Source: a virus
Reading direction: 5' to 3' (one strand)
Virus record (IMG/VR): IMGVR_UViG_3300002514_003933
Span: 70,141 to 130,919 of that record
DNA length: 60,779 nt
Part shown: piece by piece, positions 22,041-29,835 of the stretch
How the letters are laid out: the number at the start of each line of letters is the position of its first letter
Position numbering within the stretch: position 1 is the stretch's first letter
Program-made: the position numbers and the translations under genes
The notes under the pieces: model-generated
Databases searched by the model: none
What the model saw: only the letters and a program-made list of their open reading frames with translations
What the model was told of the DNA's origin: nothing

Positions 22041-22337
22041 ATGAGCCTGCGCGATTACGGACTCCCTGACCCCGAACCCACAGGCACCCCTACTTGGGAG
22101 CGTGCTCCAGCAGACACCCCTCCGTGTCCCAACTGTGGGGGCCACTTGTGTTCCGTGGTTGTGGATGCCGAGATGCCCCAACTCCGTGGAGGCAAGGGCA
22201 TCTGTACCTACTTGGGGTGCCCCGCGTGCCCCTACGCTTCGCCCTCGGTGACCCGAGCGGTGATGACGGAAGAAGCGTGGGGAGAACCCGTCATGGATGT
22301 GCTGAAAGAACTCTTGAAGCCCAAGGGGGGCGCATGA
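22041..22337 (+). CDS. Small zinc-ribbon-like protein
   Basis: 98 residues from the ATG at 22041 (MSLRDYGLPDPEPTG); an ATG at 22011 and a TTG at 21984 are alternatives because no start has a strong ribosome site. CPNCGGHL near residues 28-35 and CTYLGCPACPY near 55-66 give five cysteines suited to metal binding. The last four bases overlap the methyltransferase-like gene at 22334, so they are co-translated. Confidence 0.55.
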   Translation: MSLRDYGLPDPEPTGTPTWERAPADTPPCPNCGGHLCSVVVDAEMPQLRGGKGICTYLGCPACPYASPSVTRAVMTEEAWGEPVMDVLKELLKPKGGA

Positions 22338-23149
22338 GCCTGCACTTTGAACTGGTGGACTACTTGCGGACGATGATCACCCCTGGCGACCCAGAGGGGA
22401 TCGATGGGGTCTTCATCCATGCAACTCCTGGCTATGACTGGTCCGGGCATGAGGATGAGAGCGTCCACGGCATCGTGTTGGAGAGCCCTCTCGATGACCT
22501 CCAGGCGATCAAGGAAGCGCACCGCGTCCTGAAACCAGGGGGTCACCTGATGTTGGCGGCACCCGACGACGAGCCCACGGGACACACGGGGGCTTGCTAC
22601 GCCGAGGACGGAGGCTTTGAGGTCCGTGATTGCATCATGGTCCCCGACCAGCCCGGTGATGGGGACCACCTTCATTACGTCGCCAAGGCCAGCCGTTCCG
22701 AGCGAGAGGAAGGGCTCGACCATCTCCCCGAGCAGGTGTTCGGCATGTCAGGGGGAGCACAAGGGGCCATCTCTGATGGTGAGGACTACGAAGCGGCCCA
22801 AGGCATCGGCCTGAACCGAGTCCAGAAACGCCGGAACATCCACCCGACCGTGAAGCCCATCGGGATCATGGAGAGGCTGTTGGCAGACGTGCCCCAGGAT
22901 GCTGTGGTGGCCGACCCCTTCATGGGGTCAGGGACGACAGGTATCGCTTGTCTCCGAACGGGGCATGAGTTCATCGGTATCGAGATGGGGGAGGAATACC
23001 TCACCATCGCGGAAGGCCGCGTTCGTCATTGGAACACCCGTGAAGCTGGGTGGAACGCTGCGAAGGTCACGTCGGATCTGGACACCATCAAGAAAGCCCA
23101 GGAGGGGAAACCCGTGACGTTGACTCTTGACGATCTGTTTGGCTTTTGA
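22334..23149 (+). CDS. DNA methyltransferase-like protein with SAM motif but no DPPY
   Basis: 271 residues; ATGA overlap sets the start. The N-terminal half has AHRVLKPGGHLMLAAPDDEP, the region that normally follows the catalytic (D/N/S)PP(Y/W) motif of amino-methyltransferases, but at the expected place only a weak SPLDD-like segment is seen. Then come YVAKASRSERE, HPTVKP and DPFMGSGTTGIAC (SAM-binding motif) near residues 180-205, and FIGIEMGEEY. So the SAM half is intact and the catalytic half looks degenerate. The next gene has DPPY but no SAM motif. It may therefore work as one half of a split enzyme; alternatively it is a separate family with an atypical catalytic loop. Confidence 0.7.
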   Translation: MSLHFELVDYLRTMITPGDPEGIDGVFIHATPGYDWSGHEDESVHGIVLESPLDDLQAIKEAHRVLKPGGHLMLAAPDDEPTGHTGACYAEDGGFEVRDCIMVPDQPGDGDHLHYVAKASRSEREEGLDHLPEQVFGMSGGAQGAISDGEDYEAAQGIGLNRVQKRRNIHPTVKPIGIMERLLADVPQDAVVADPFMGSGTTGIACLRTGHEFIGIEMGEEYLTIAEGRVRHWNTREAGWNAAKVTSDLDTIKKAQEGKPVTLTLDDLFGF

Positions 23150-23159
23150 GGGGGGTGGG

Positions 23160-24023
23160 ATGCAGACGTTGACTTTACGATACGGAGATTGCGTGAAGGT
23201 GCTCCGAGAATATGAGGAAGGGTCAGTTGGGGCTGTGGTCTGCGACCCCCCCTATGACCTGACCTCGGTGAGCCGTGGGGGGTCTTCCCGTCAGTTCGTG
23301 GACAACCCGTATGGACGCGCTCGTGTGGGCACGGATCGTCGGGGGTTCATGGGCAAGACTTGGGATGGTACTGGCATCGCGTTTTCCCTGACGCTGTGGG
23401 ATGAGATTTACCGTGTCCTTCGCCCCGGAGGGGTGGTCAAGGCGTTCAGTGGGACTCGCACGTTTCACCGTATGACAGCGGCGATGGCCGAGGTTGGCCT
23501 CGTGGACCTGCGCCTGGAAGCATGGACCTACGGAAGCGGGTTCCCGAAATCCATGTCCATAGGAAAGGCTCTCGATAAGCACCAGGGCCGGATCCATGTC
23601 TCTATCGTGGTCTTGAAAAAGGAACTACGCGCCCTGTTCGATGCTTCGGGCAAGAGCCGCAAGGCCATTGATCGGGAGTGTGGGTTCCGTGCCTGCAACT
23701 ACCTGTCGTACCCGGAGCCGGGAAAGCAGCCCGATCCGTGGTTCAACGTGCTGCCCTCACAAGCCAAGTGGCAGGTGATGAAGCAGGTGTTGGGGGTTGA
23801 AGGCACCGACAGGGAGGCAGAACTCGACGGGTTCTTTGCCGAAGCCGAGCGCGAGGTCATCGGTTTCAAGAAAGTCGTCCCCGGTGTGGCCTTCAGCAGT
23901 GATGGGCCGAGCGAGATGCCGGTGACGCTGCCTCATACACCCGAAGCCCGTCAGTGGACTTCGTGGGGAACCGCCTTGAAACCGAGTTGGGAGCCTGTTG
24001 TCGTTGGCCGGAAGCCCGCATGA
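23160..24023 (+). CDS. N-terminal half of an N4/N6-type DNA methyltransferase (DPPY only)
   Basis: 287 residues; start after GAGGGGGGTGGG. The N-terminus has VVCDPPYDLTS (catalytic motif) near 28-32, IYRVLRPGGVVKAFSGTRTFHR, and YGSGFPKSMSIGKALDK, all typical of phage methyltransferases. It ends WGTALKPSWEPVVVGRKPA. In unsplit relatives the chain continues through ...ARKPL...ANVL.HGTG and later HPTVKP and DPFxGSGTT. Here the frame stops at RKPA and the next gene restarts with the equivalent of that region. No SAM-binding motif is present, so it should need a partner, most likely the product of 22334-23149. Confidence 0.75.
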   Translation: MQTLTLRYGDCVKVLREYEEGSVGAVVCDPPYDLTSVSRGGSSRQFVDNPYGRARVGTDRRGFMGKTWDGTGIAFSLTLWDEIYRVLRPGGVVKAFSGTRTFHRMTAAMAEVGLVDLRLEAWTYGSGFPKSMSIGKALDKHQGRIHVSIVVLKKELRALFDASGKSRKAIDRECGFRACNYLSYPEPGKQPDPWFNVLPSQAKWQVMKQVLGVEGTDREAELDGFFAEAEREVIGFKKVVPGVAFSSDGPSEMPVTLPHTPEARQWTSWGTALKPSWEPVVVGRKPA

Positions 24024-24376
24024 AGGTAATCCACGTCCTACGGAAACCCCTGTCCGAGAAGACGGTTGCCGCCAACACCGTGAAGCACGGTACGGGAGGC
24101 TTGAACATTGGCGTTTCTCGTATCTCGACCGATGACAACCTCAACGGGGGGGCCTACGCGGAGAACCCCACGGAGCGTTGGGATGGTGCCGAGAACTGGC
24201 GGTACAAGCGGGGGGAGCAAGGCAACGCTGGGAGTTTCCAGCAACCCACAGGGCGGTGGCCGGGGAACCTCATCCTTCAACACCTCGATGGCTGTGAGGG
24301 TGTTTGCGCTGGAGGGTGCCCTGTTGCTGCACTGGGTGAATCGCGGTTCTTCAAGCAGGTTGGGGGTGGCAAGTGA
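24020..24376 (+). CDS. Middle/C-terminal module of the split methyltransferase, copy 1
   Basis: 118 residues, starting MKVIHVLRKPLSEKTVAANT by an ATGA overlap. It contains KHGTGGLNI, RWPGNLILQHLDGC and SRFFKQVGG: the stretch that in single-chain phage methyltransferases lies between the DPPY half and the SAM half. The RKP sequence occurs both at the end of the previous gene and at the start of this one, so the split point is duplicated. A second copy stands at 25468. It probably contributes to target recognition or bridging. Confidence 0.7.
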   Translation: MKVIHVLRKPLSEKTVAANTVKHGTGGLNIGVSRISTDDNLNGGAYAENPTERWDGAENWRYKRGEQGNAGSFQQPTGRWPGNLILQHLDGCEGVCAGGCPVAALGESRFFKQVGGGK

Positions 24377-24867
24377 GGTTCATTGACCTCACCGACCCGG
24401 ACCCGTTGCCGGACCACAAGGCCGAAAAGGTGCTGCTGCTCATCGAGTTCGTCCCCGAGGAGTCGGACCACTGGGGGGCGCTGGAGTCGGTGCGGGGCAC
24501 GTCATGGGAAGGCGGGATCAAGGAGATCCCCGCCGAGGCGTTGTCTCATGCCCTACATGGGCGGCTTCATCCGTTGGTACAGGAACTCGGGCGTGATCCC
24601 CGAGCGAGTGCGCGTCGGGTCAGTGCCGAGGAAGGGGAGTGTGCTCTCAAAGGCAACTGCATTGGGTGGAAGGCCCCCCTCTGCCGACCGGGGGGATTCA
24701 GCGGGAGGGGGTATCGGCGGAAGGAAGGCCCCCCCGAATGTTACGAACCCCCTCTCTCGGAGGGCACCCCGAGAGGGGTAGCCGAGACTTTCCTGCGGGT
24801 ATTGTCAGCATGGCGGGAAGGCCGCCATGTGATCGTTGTGCGTGGCGACGGATTCAACTTGGGGTGA
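24373..24867 (+). CDS. Hypothetical protein with scattered cysteines
   Basis: 164 residues with a GTG start overlapping the previous stop (GTGA). Recognisable parts are CALKGNCIGWKAPLC, PPECYEPPL and a C-terminal segment AETFLRVLSAWREGRHVIVV that looks like a helix and strand of an alpha/beta fold. The middle is Arg/Gly-rich. The function is unknown; its position within the methyltransferase cluster suggests a linked role. Confidence 0.55.
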   Translation: MRFIDLTDPDPLPDHKAEKVLLLIEFVPEESDHWGALESVRGTSWEGGIKEIPAEALSHALHGRLHPLVQELGRDPRASARRVSAEEGECALKGNCIGWKAPLCRPGGFSGRGYRRKEGPPECYEPPLSEGTPRGVAETFLRVLSAWREGRHVIVVRGDGFNLG

Positions 24868-24874
24868 TGCAGAA

Positions 24875-25471
24875 ATGGACATAAAGCAAGCTGTATGCCC
24901 CCACTGTGGGATGCTCAACGAATACCGTCAGATCAGTTCTTTTTCGGATGCGCTTCCTAACTGTCGCTTCTGCGGGAAGGACATGGGTGATCGTCAGAGA
25001 CGAGACTTCATCCCGCTGGGGCAGAACAGCCACCTTCAACTGCGACATATTTCTGGTCGCGGGATGGGGGTGGTAACTTCGCTCCTTATCCCCGAGAAGT
25101 CACTCGTAGAACGCTGCCCCGCGTTCGTCGTGGAAGTCAACCCCCACTTACTCGCTCTGGCGATGGCTCCGTATTCGGATTCAAAAGACAACATCAGGCT
25201 TGGGCACATGTTGTTCCCTTGGATCGTGGACGAAGCAGAGGACACAACGAAGAAGTATCGGGTTCTCCTGCTGGGCTACGGGATGCTCTACAACCACGAA
25301 CGGTCCATGCACTCCAACCTCCGGCACGAACCCTACATTGACCCTGACACCAATCGTCGGTTTGTGGACTTCTATGCCAAGCGGAACATTGATGCTGGGG
25401 AGGAACTCACCCACACCTACACGAACCCTGACCGTCTCTGGTTTCTGGAGAAGCCAGGACTCGGCCAATGA
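24875..25471 (+). CDS. SET-domain protein with N-terminal zinc ribbon
   Basis: 198 residues from the ATG at 24875. The zinc ribbon is CPHCGMLN...CRFCGKD (residues 8-34). The SET core follows: GRGMGVVTSLLIPEKSLVER near 60-80, YGMLYNHERSMHSNLRHE near 135-152 (the NHxxxxN pattern), and IDAGEELTHTY near 175-186. These match SET-type protein lysine methyltransferases, which use SAM. It has no pre- or post-SET regions. It lies between two copies of the methyltransferase module. The substrate is unknown: a host or phage protein could be modified. Confidence 0.8.
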   Translation: MDIKQAVCPHCGMLNEYRQISSFSDALPNCRFCGKDMGDRQRRDFIPLGQNSHLQLRHISGRGMGVVTSLLIPEKSLVERCPAFVVEVNPHLLALAMAPYSDSKDNIRLGHMLFPWIVDEAEDTTKKYRVLLLGYGMLYNHERSMHSNLRHEPYIDPDTNRRFVDFYAKRNIDAGEELTHTYTNPDRLWFLEKPGLGQ

Positions 25472-25830
25472 GGGTTGTCCACGTCCTACGGAAGCCCTTG
25501 TCCGAGGGCACTGTCGCGGCCAACACCCTCCGGCATGGGTGTGGGGGGCTGAACATTGATGCTTCTCGGATCGCCTGTCGGACAGGTGAAGTGCTGACGA
25601 CCCATACACAGGGAGCCGGAGCCGCCACCGCCGATGACAAGGTGTACGGCAAGTATGAGGGTGGGTTCACCACCCACCAGACCAAAGGCCAGAAGCAAGG
25701 CAGGTGGCCGGGGAATCTCATCCTCCAGCACCTTCCAGGGTGCCGACGGGGGTGCGTCCCCCGTTGTCCTGTGGGTGTGTTGGATGAACAGAGCGGCACG
25801 AGTCGTTTCTACAAGCAGGTGGGTGGGTGA
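25468..25830 (+). CDS. Middle/C-terminal methyltransferase module, copy 2
   Basis: 120 residues, starting MRVVHVLRKPLSEGTVAANT and containing RHGCGGLNIDASRI, RWPGNLILQHLPGC and SRFYKQVGG. It is a clear paralogue of the product of 24020-24376, with a different central stretch. It overlaps the SET gene by an ATGA and stops where thymidine kinase begins. There is no second DPPY half, so it may compete with or replace copy 1 in a complex with the catalytic half; this is inference. Confidence 0.7.
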   Translation: MRVVHVLRKPLSEGTVAANTLRHGCGGLNIDASRIACRTGEVLTTHTQGAGAATADDKVYGKYEGGFTTHQTKGQKQGRWPGNLILQHLPGCRRGCVPRCPVGVLDEQSGTSRFYKQVGG

Positions 25831-26444
25831 TGTTGGAAGTGATTGCTGGTTGCATGTATTCGGGGAAGTCCGAGGAACTGATCCGTCGGCTCCGACGATG
25901 TGTGATCGCGGGTCAGCATGTCCAAGCGTTCAAGCCTTCGCTGGATGACCGCTATGTGACCGAGGGCATCGCCACGCACCCTGTCGTGGTGAGCGGTGTG
26001 GAAACACCTTCCGAGTCCTTTCGGGCGATCCCTGTCTCTACCGTGGCTGAACTCAAAGCGGCGTTGGCTATCCATCCTTTCTCGCTCACGGGTGAGGTAG
26101 TGGGCGTAGACGAGGTGCAGTTCATGGACCCCGAGGTCGTAGAGGTGTTGGAGGACCAAGCCAACCGAGGGCGTAGGGTCATTGTGGCGGGGCTCGATCT
26201 CGATTCCAATGGCGAGCCCTTTGGGCCGATGGCCGAACTCCTCGCTCGTGCTGACAAGGTGACCAAACTGACCGCCGTGTGCGTGGCTGTGGTCGATAAG
26301 TATGACCGTCCCGTGTGCGGGAACCCAGCCACGCGCTCGTACAGGATCCCCGAACGCTCGACGGGGGAACTGGTACAGGTTGGGGCAGCGGGAGTCTATG
26401 AGGCCCGTTGCCGTCTCTGTTGGGCGAGGGGGAGGAGAGGCTGA
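25830..26444 (+). CDS. tdk: Thymidine kinase (TK1 type)
   Basis: 204 residues; ATG overlaps the previous stop, GTG at 25827 is an alternative. P-loop GCMYSGKSEELIRRLRR at the N-terminus, the DExQF-like VDEVQF near 90, GLDLDSNGEPFGPM near 120-133, and a zinc lasso with cysteines. It makes dTMP from thymidine and supports phage nucleotide supply in the cytoplasm. Unusual: the first zinc pair, normally CxxC, reads CVAVVDKYDRPVC, an insertion of about ten residues; the second pair CRLC is normal. Overall length fits the family. Confidence 0.92.
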   Translation: MLEVIAGCMYSGKSEELIRRLRRCVIAGQHVQAFKPSLDDRYVTEGIATHPVVVSGVETPSESFRAIPVSTVAELKAALAIHPFSLTGEVVGVDEVQFMDPEVVEVLEDQANRGRRVIVAGLDLDSNGEPFGPMAELLARADKVTKLTAVCVAVVDKYDRPVCGNPATRSYRIPERSTGELVQVGAAGVYEARCRLCWARGRRG

Positions 26445-27436
26445 TGGCCAAGAAGACCCTCCCCGACCTATGGGACGGTTGCTACGACGGTGAGCACCGG
26501 AAGCTGTTGGCCCCCGAGCAGTTCAAGCAGATGTTCTGCAACGTCTGTCTGAACCCAGGCTGTAGCAACAGTCGGGGAGGGGGATCGAAGTGGAGCCAAC
26601 GGATGCTGACCCAGGAAGACCGCCTACTCCACAATCCGCAGTTCGCCCCTCCGGGGACTGCCGAGGACATGGGCCTTCCCGACTTCCGAGACATGATGCG
26701 CCACGCTATCGCGTTGGAGATTTCAGACAGGAAGGGAGACTGGGAACCCGTCACCGATGCCGAGGTAGGCCGAGCGGCTGCGGAGATGATGGGAGTGGTG
26801 ACTCCCCCCGCTGCATTTCAGGCGGAATCCCCTCCAGTTGACGAGCCTGATCCCGAGCCCCAGGCTGACCCCACTAATGACCCCACGCCCCCTACAACAG
26901 TGACCCCACAGTCGGACAAGTCCGACTCTTCGGCAGCACAAGAAATCTTACCCGAGGATAAGAAATCTTATCCCTCCCCGAAAGCGGAGGTTGAACGCCG
27001 AGAATCGGAAGTGTCGGAATCGACACAGCCCCAGATCGAGGGGAAATGGAAGGTTCGGGGAGACTCCGTGGGGAAGGATGGCAAGCACCCCATCTACGAG
27101 GTGGTGCTCCATGCCGATGAGCGGTGGGAATGTGGGTGCCCGTCACGGGAGAACCCATGCAAGCACGCTCGCGATCTCGCCTTTCGGATCGCGAACGCAC
27201 CCCGCGAGGTAGTGGAGCCCGCCAATGATCCTTCCCCGCCCCCTGTGGCTGCCCCGGTTCAACCCGTCCCCACGAGGATGAACACCTCTGTTCCCCAAGG
27301 GGGGATCATGGTCGGAGGGGAGGCCCCTCCCCCTGTTGCCGAGGAGACTGACCCATGGGCTCCGGCCAAGCCAAAGGATCGCGTCATTGAAGTGGGGGGT
27401 CGCGTGACCTTCGGCTCCGGTAAGAAGAAGAAATAA
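26444..27436 (+). CDS. SWIM zinc-finger protein
   Basis: 330 residues. The N-terminal part has FCNVCLNPGCSNS near 31-43, another possible metal site. A long Pro/Asp/Ser-rich linker (about 125-195) leads to a SWIM finger near 218-250: YEVVLHADERWECGCPSREN, then PCKHARDLAFRI (CxC...CxH). SWIM fingers bind DNA or proteins and are found in recombination-linked proteins and ATPase regulators. The C-terminus is Pro-rich and ends in lysines. The gene starts at the end of thymidine kinase (TGATGG overlap). Confidence 0.75.
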   Translation: MAKKTLPDLWDGCYDGEHRKLLAPEQFKQMFCNVCLNPGCSNSRGGGSKWSQRMLTQEDRLLHNPQFAPPGTAEDMGLPDFRDMMRHAIALEISDRKGDWEPVTDAEVGRAAAEMMGVVTPPAAFQAESPPVDEPDPEPQADPTNDPTPPTTVTPQSDKSDSSAAQEILPEDKKSYPSPKAEVERRESEVSESTQPQIEGKWKVRGDSVGKDGKHPIYEVVLHADERWECGCPSRENPCKHARDLAFRIANAPREVVEPANDPSPPPVAAPVQPVPTRMNTSVPQGGIMVGGEAPPPVAEETDPWAPAKPKDRVIEVGGRVTFGSGKKKK

Positions 27437-27447
27437 GGAGGGCACAC

Positions 27448-27843
27448 ATGGGTCAAAGCGTCAGCGAGAAAGAAGTCATCAAGGCTCTCTCTGTGCTCCC
27501 CGGATGGGTGGACGTGTGCATCGTTGGAGAAACGGTGCTCGGACGTGACCTGACCAAGCGTGAGGCATGGGAGGTCGGAAGCCGTATGGCCTCGCGGTGG
27601 AAAGAACGCACAGGGCTGTCGCACCCTCCTTTCGCCCTCATCCAGAAGCGGTTTGGCAACGGCACCCATCTCAAAGCGGTCTACCCCCCGTCATGGGTCG
27701 AGGAGATCAGTCTGATGGTGAAGGTGATCGCCAGTCGCAGGTCGGTCGCCAACGACTTCCAAGAGCACCCTATGGATGGGGAAGGATCTCCATTGGAAGG
27801 CACCCTTTTGTTGGACCTGTTCGGTCCAGGGCAGGAAATGTGA
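27448..27843 (+). CDS. Hypothetical protein
   Basis: 131 residues; strong ribosome site AAGGAGGGCACAC. Mostly helical, with KREAWEVGSRMASRWKERTG and SWVEEISLMVKVIASRRSVA. No motif recognised. It is in a co-directional run of tightly spaced genes from 22 kb to 30.2 kb; its stop overlaps the next ATG. Confidence 0.6.
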   Translation: MGQSVSEKEVIKALSVLPGWVDVCIVGETVLGRDLTKREAWEVGSRMASRWKERTGLSHPPFALIQKRFGNGTHLKAVYPPSWVEEISLMVKVIASRRSVANDFQEHPMDGEGSPLEGTLLLDLFGPGQEM

Positions 27844-28055
27844 TGGAACTCGTGCTGGAACATGATGAGATTGAAGCCCTCTTGCGGGAAGCATTGGAGG
27901 CCCGAGGGATGGCTTTCCCCCCCGAGAGCGAAATCCGTATCCGACGGAATAACAAACGAGGCACCCTTCGCGCCGTATTCGTGACACGCGGCCACACAGT
28001 CGCGCCTTTCCCCTGGGGCCGTGGGAAAGACAAGGAGCAGAGAGATGGACAATAA
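27843..28055 (+). CDS. Small hypothetical protein (70 aa)
   Basis: Starts MELVLEHDEIEALLREALEA; it begins at the TGATGG overlap with the previous gene and ends 11 bases into the next. The acidic helical N-terminus is followed by a basic strand-rich part (SEIRIRRNNKRGTLRAVFVT). No family recognised. Confidence 0.6.
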   Translation: MELVLEHDEIEALLREALEARGMAFPPESEIRIRRNNKRGTLRAVFVTRGHTVAPFPWGRGKDKEQRDGQ

Positions 28056-29097
28056 GACCCGCGAAGCCTTGAAGGTGATGGCTGAAGTGACCCGCTTGCT
28101 GGAAGGCACCCCCGGTGCCGTTCCTGTGTTGGATGCGCTTCGCACCGGCACGATTGACCCGATGGAGGCGATGACCAAGCTGTCCGAACTGGCTTTGGAA
28201 GCAGGTCATGGGGAGGCTCTGGTCCGAGCATCGAGCAAGCTGACCGATACCTTCAACATCACGGTGAAGGGGGCCGACAACCCTGATGGCATCCCTGTCC
28301 TGATGAAGCACGACAACGGGATGGACATGCTCAACCCGTTGCTGGAGGCTGCTCTGGCAGAGCGGTCCACCCTTGATGGCGATGTACCCGAGGCACGAGT
28401 AGGAGCGATCCCCGAGGGGGGTTACCCGGCTGTGCCTGTCCTTACCGATTCCCATGACCCGGTGGTCGTAGGGATGCAGTTGGAACGAGCCTCCAAAGAA
28501 GTGGAGGGGGAGATCAAGCAAGCCATTGAGGACCACTCTGACGTGTGCTTGCGGATCATGGGCAGGGTCGAGAAAGAGATTGATGGGAAGGACCAAGACT
28601 ACCGGAAGACGGCGTTGGAGGTTGCCAAGAAGAACCTCCCACCCGTCCCGGTCGGCGTTCCCAAATACATGGCGGGCCAGAAGCCTGCGCTCCGAAAGGT
28701 GGTCCTCAATCCAGCTTCCGCCCTCGCCTTGAACAAGGAACAACGGGCGCGGTACGTCTACATGTCCCTGGGGACTACGCAAGGGCGTGTGTCTATTTCC
28801 CCTGTGGTGCAGAAAGGGGTGATCGACCAACTCCGAGCACGGGGAGTCAATGCCGTGGCTGGAGAGCCCCATGTAGACACCGCTGTCTCGACCCAGTGGG
28901 CCATGGAGGTGTGGGGAGCCGAGGATTTGAGCGGGGACTTCAACCCAATCTCGCTGGCCATTGGCTCCCTGTGCGACGACGTGTACAAGTTCATCCAAGA
29001 CCACTCGGAGGTTTGCATCCGAGTTGGTCCCTACAATGGAATCGCTGACAGACGATTCGGTTGGACCCTCGTAGCGGGTCCGAGGAGTAAGCCATGA
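28045..29097 (+). CDS. Hypothetical protein (350 aa)
   Basis: Start after AAGGAGCAGAG. The N-terminal 70 residues are helical (REALKVMAEVTRLLEG; MTKLSELALEAGHGEAL); the middle has a charged helical stretch (LERASKEVEGEIKQAIEDHS); the C-terminus has FNPISLAIGSLCDDVYKFIQ and IADRRFGWTLVAGPRSK. There is a faint internal similarity between IKQAIEDHSDVCLRI and YKFIQDHSEVCIRV. No family recognised. Confidence 0.6.
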   Translation: MDNKTREALKVMAEVTRLLEGTPGAVPVLDALRTGTIDPMEAMTKLSELALEAGHGEALVRASSKLTDTFNITVKGADNPDGIPVLMKHDNGMDMLNPLLEAALAERSTLDGDVPEARVGAIPEGGYPAVPVLTDSHDPVVVGMQLERASKEVEGEIKQAIEDHSDVCLRIMGRVEKEIDGKDQDYRKTALEVAKKNLPPVPVGVPKYMAGQKPALRKVVLNPASALALNKEQRARYVYMSLGTTQGRVSISPVVQKGVIDQLRARGVNAVAGEPHVDTAVSTQWAMEVWGAEDLSGDFNPISLAIGSLCDDVYKFIQDHSEVCIRVGPYNGIADRRFGWTLVAGPRSKP

Positions 29098-29477
29098 ATG
29101 ACCATCACCATGCGACCAGTTGCGCGTGCCGTATTGCTCGGAACGCGCTCCGTAAGAGCGTCCGTCAACTCGTTCTCCTTACGTCCTCGGAAGACGTGAC
29201 GGAGGTCCGTAAGGTTCTGGGCTCGGTGCTCCCTGACGGGTCTTCCTGTACGGGTTCTGTGTGGCGCACACCTGATGGCCGCACCTTTTCCGTCAAGCGG
29301 TACGAAGACCCGGTGCCCGCGTATCGGGGTTCCGTGGGTGTGGTGGTGTGCAACGGGGGTAGGGTACTGACGACAGAGGAGACGGATCATGTCAAACGAT
29401 GGAGAAAAGCCGCCACCCAACCTCTTTCGTTTGTGGGTCCGAAAGGGCAGCCCTTTCCAAATCCAAGTCCCGTATAA
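29094..29477 (+). CDS. Hypothetical protein, overlaps next gene out of frame
   Basis: 127 residues, ATGA overlap with the previous gene. Begins MNDHHHATSCACRIARNALR, then VTEVRKVLGSV and WRTPDGRTFSVKRYED. Its last 89 bases overlap the next gene in another frame; the final 30 residues (RKAATQPLSFVGPKGQPF) look less protein-like, so a lost earlier stop or a frameshift is possible. Confidence 0.5.
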   Translation: MNDHHHATSCACRIARNALRKSVRQLVLLTSSEDVTEVRKVLGSVLPDGSSCTGSVWRTPDGRTFSVKRYEDPVPAYRGSVGVVVCNGGRVLTTEETDHVKRWRKAATQPLSFVGPKGQPFPNPSPV

Positions 29478-29835
29478 CCCTCCCATCGAACATGGCGGGG
29501 GGAGTACGGTAGTTCCTTTAGTCTTGGGGACCGCCCACGTTTCTCGGCTCCTCGACACCATCCGATCCTTTGGGTGTGAGGTAGACCTCATCCCTGCGGA
29601 GAGGCAGACCCCGGAGCAAGAGGCCGAACGACTGGCACTTCTCGGGGTCGGCAGGGAAGACGTTGTGTGGCCCAGTACCGCGTGTCCTGAATGTGCGTGG
29701 TTTGATCCCCTATTGGCCGGTACGCCATGTGGACGTGTTGGTTGGATCCCCGAAGCCATCACTGTCCTACTGGAGACACCCAAACCCCGACAGGACGCGG
29801 AGGCGTGTCCTGTCCCCCACCTATGGACTGCGTGA
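29389..29835 (+). CDS. Hypothetical protein
   Basis: 148 residues; start supported by ACAGAGGAGACGGATC. Contains FRLWVRKGSPFQIQVPYNPP, TAHVSRLLDTIRSFGCEVDL and a C-terminal CPECAWFDPLLAGTPCGRV with possible metal-binding cysteines. No family recognised. Overlaps the preceding gene by 89 bases. Confidence 0.6.
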   Translation: MSNDGEKPPPNLFRLWVRKGSPFQIQVPYNPPIEHGGGSTVVPLVLGTAHVSRLLDTIRSFGCEVDLIPAERQTPEQEAERLALLGVGREDVVWPSTACPECAWFDPLLAGTPCGRVGWIPEAITVLLETPKPRQDAEACPVPHLWTA

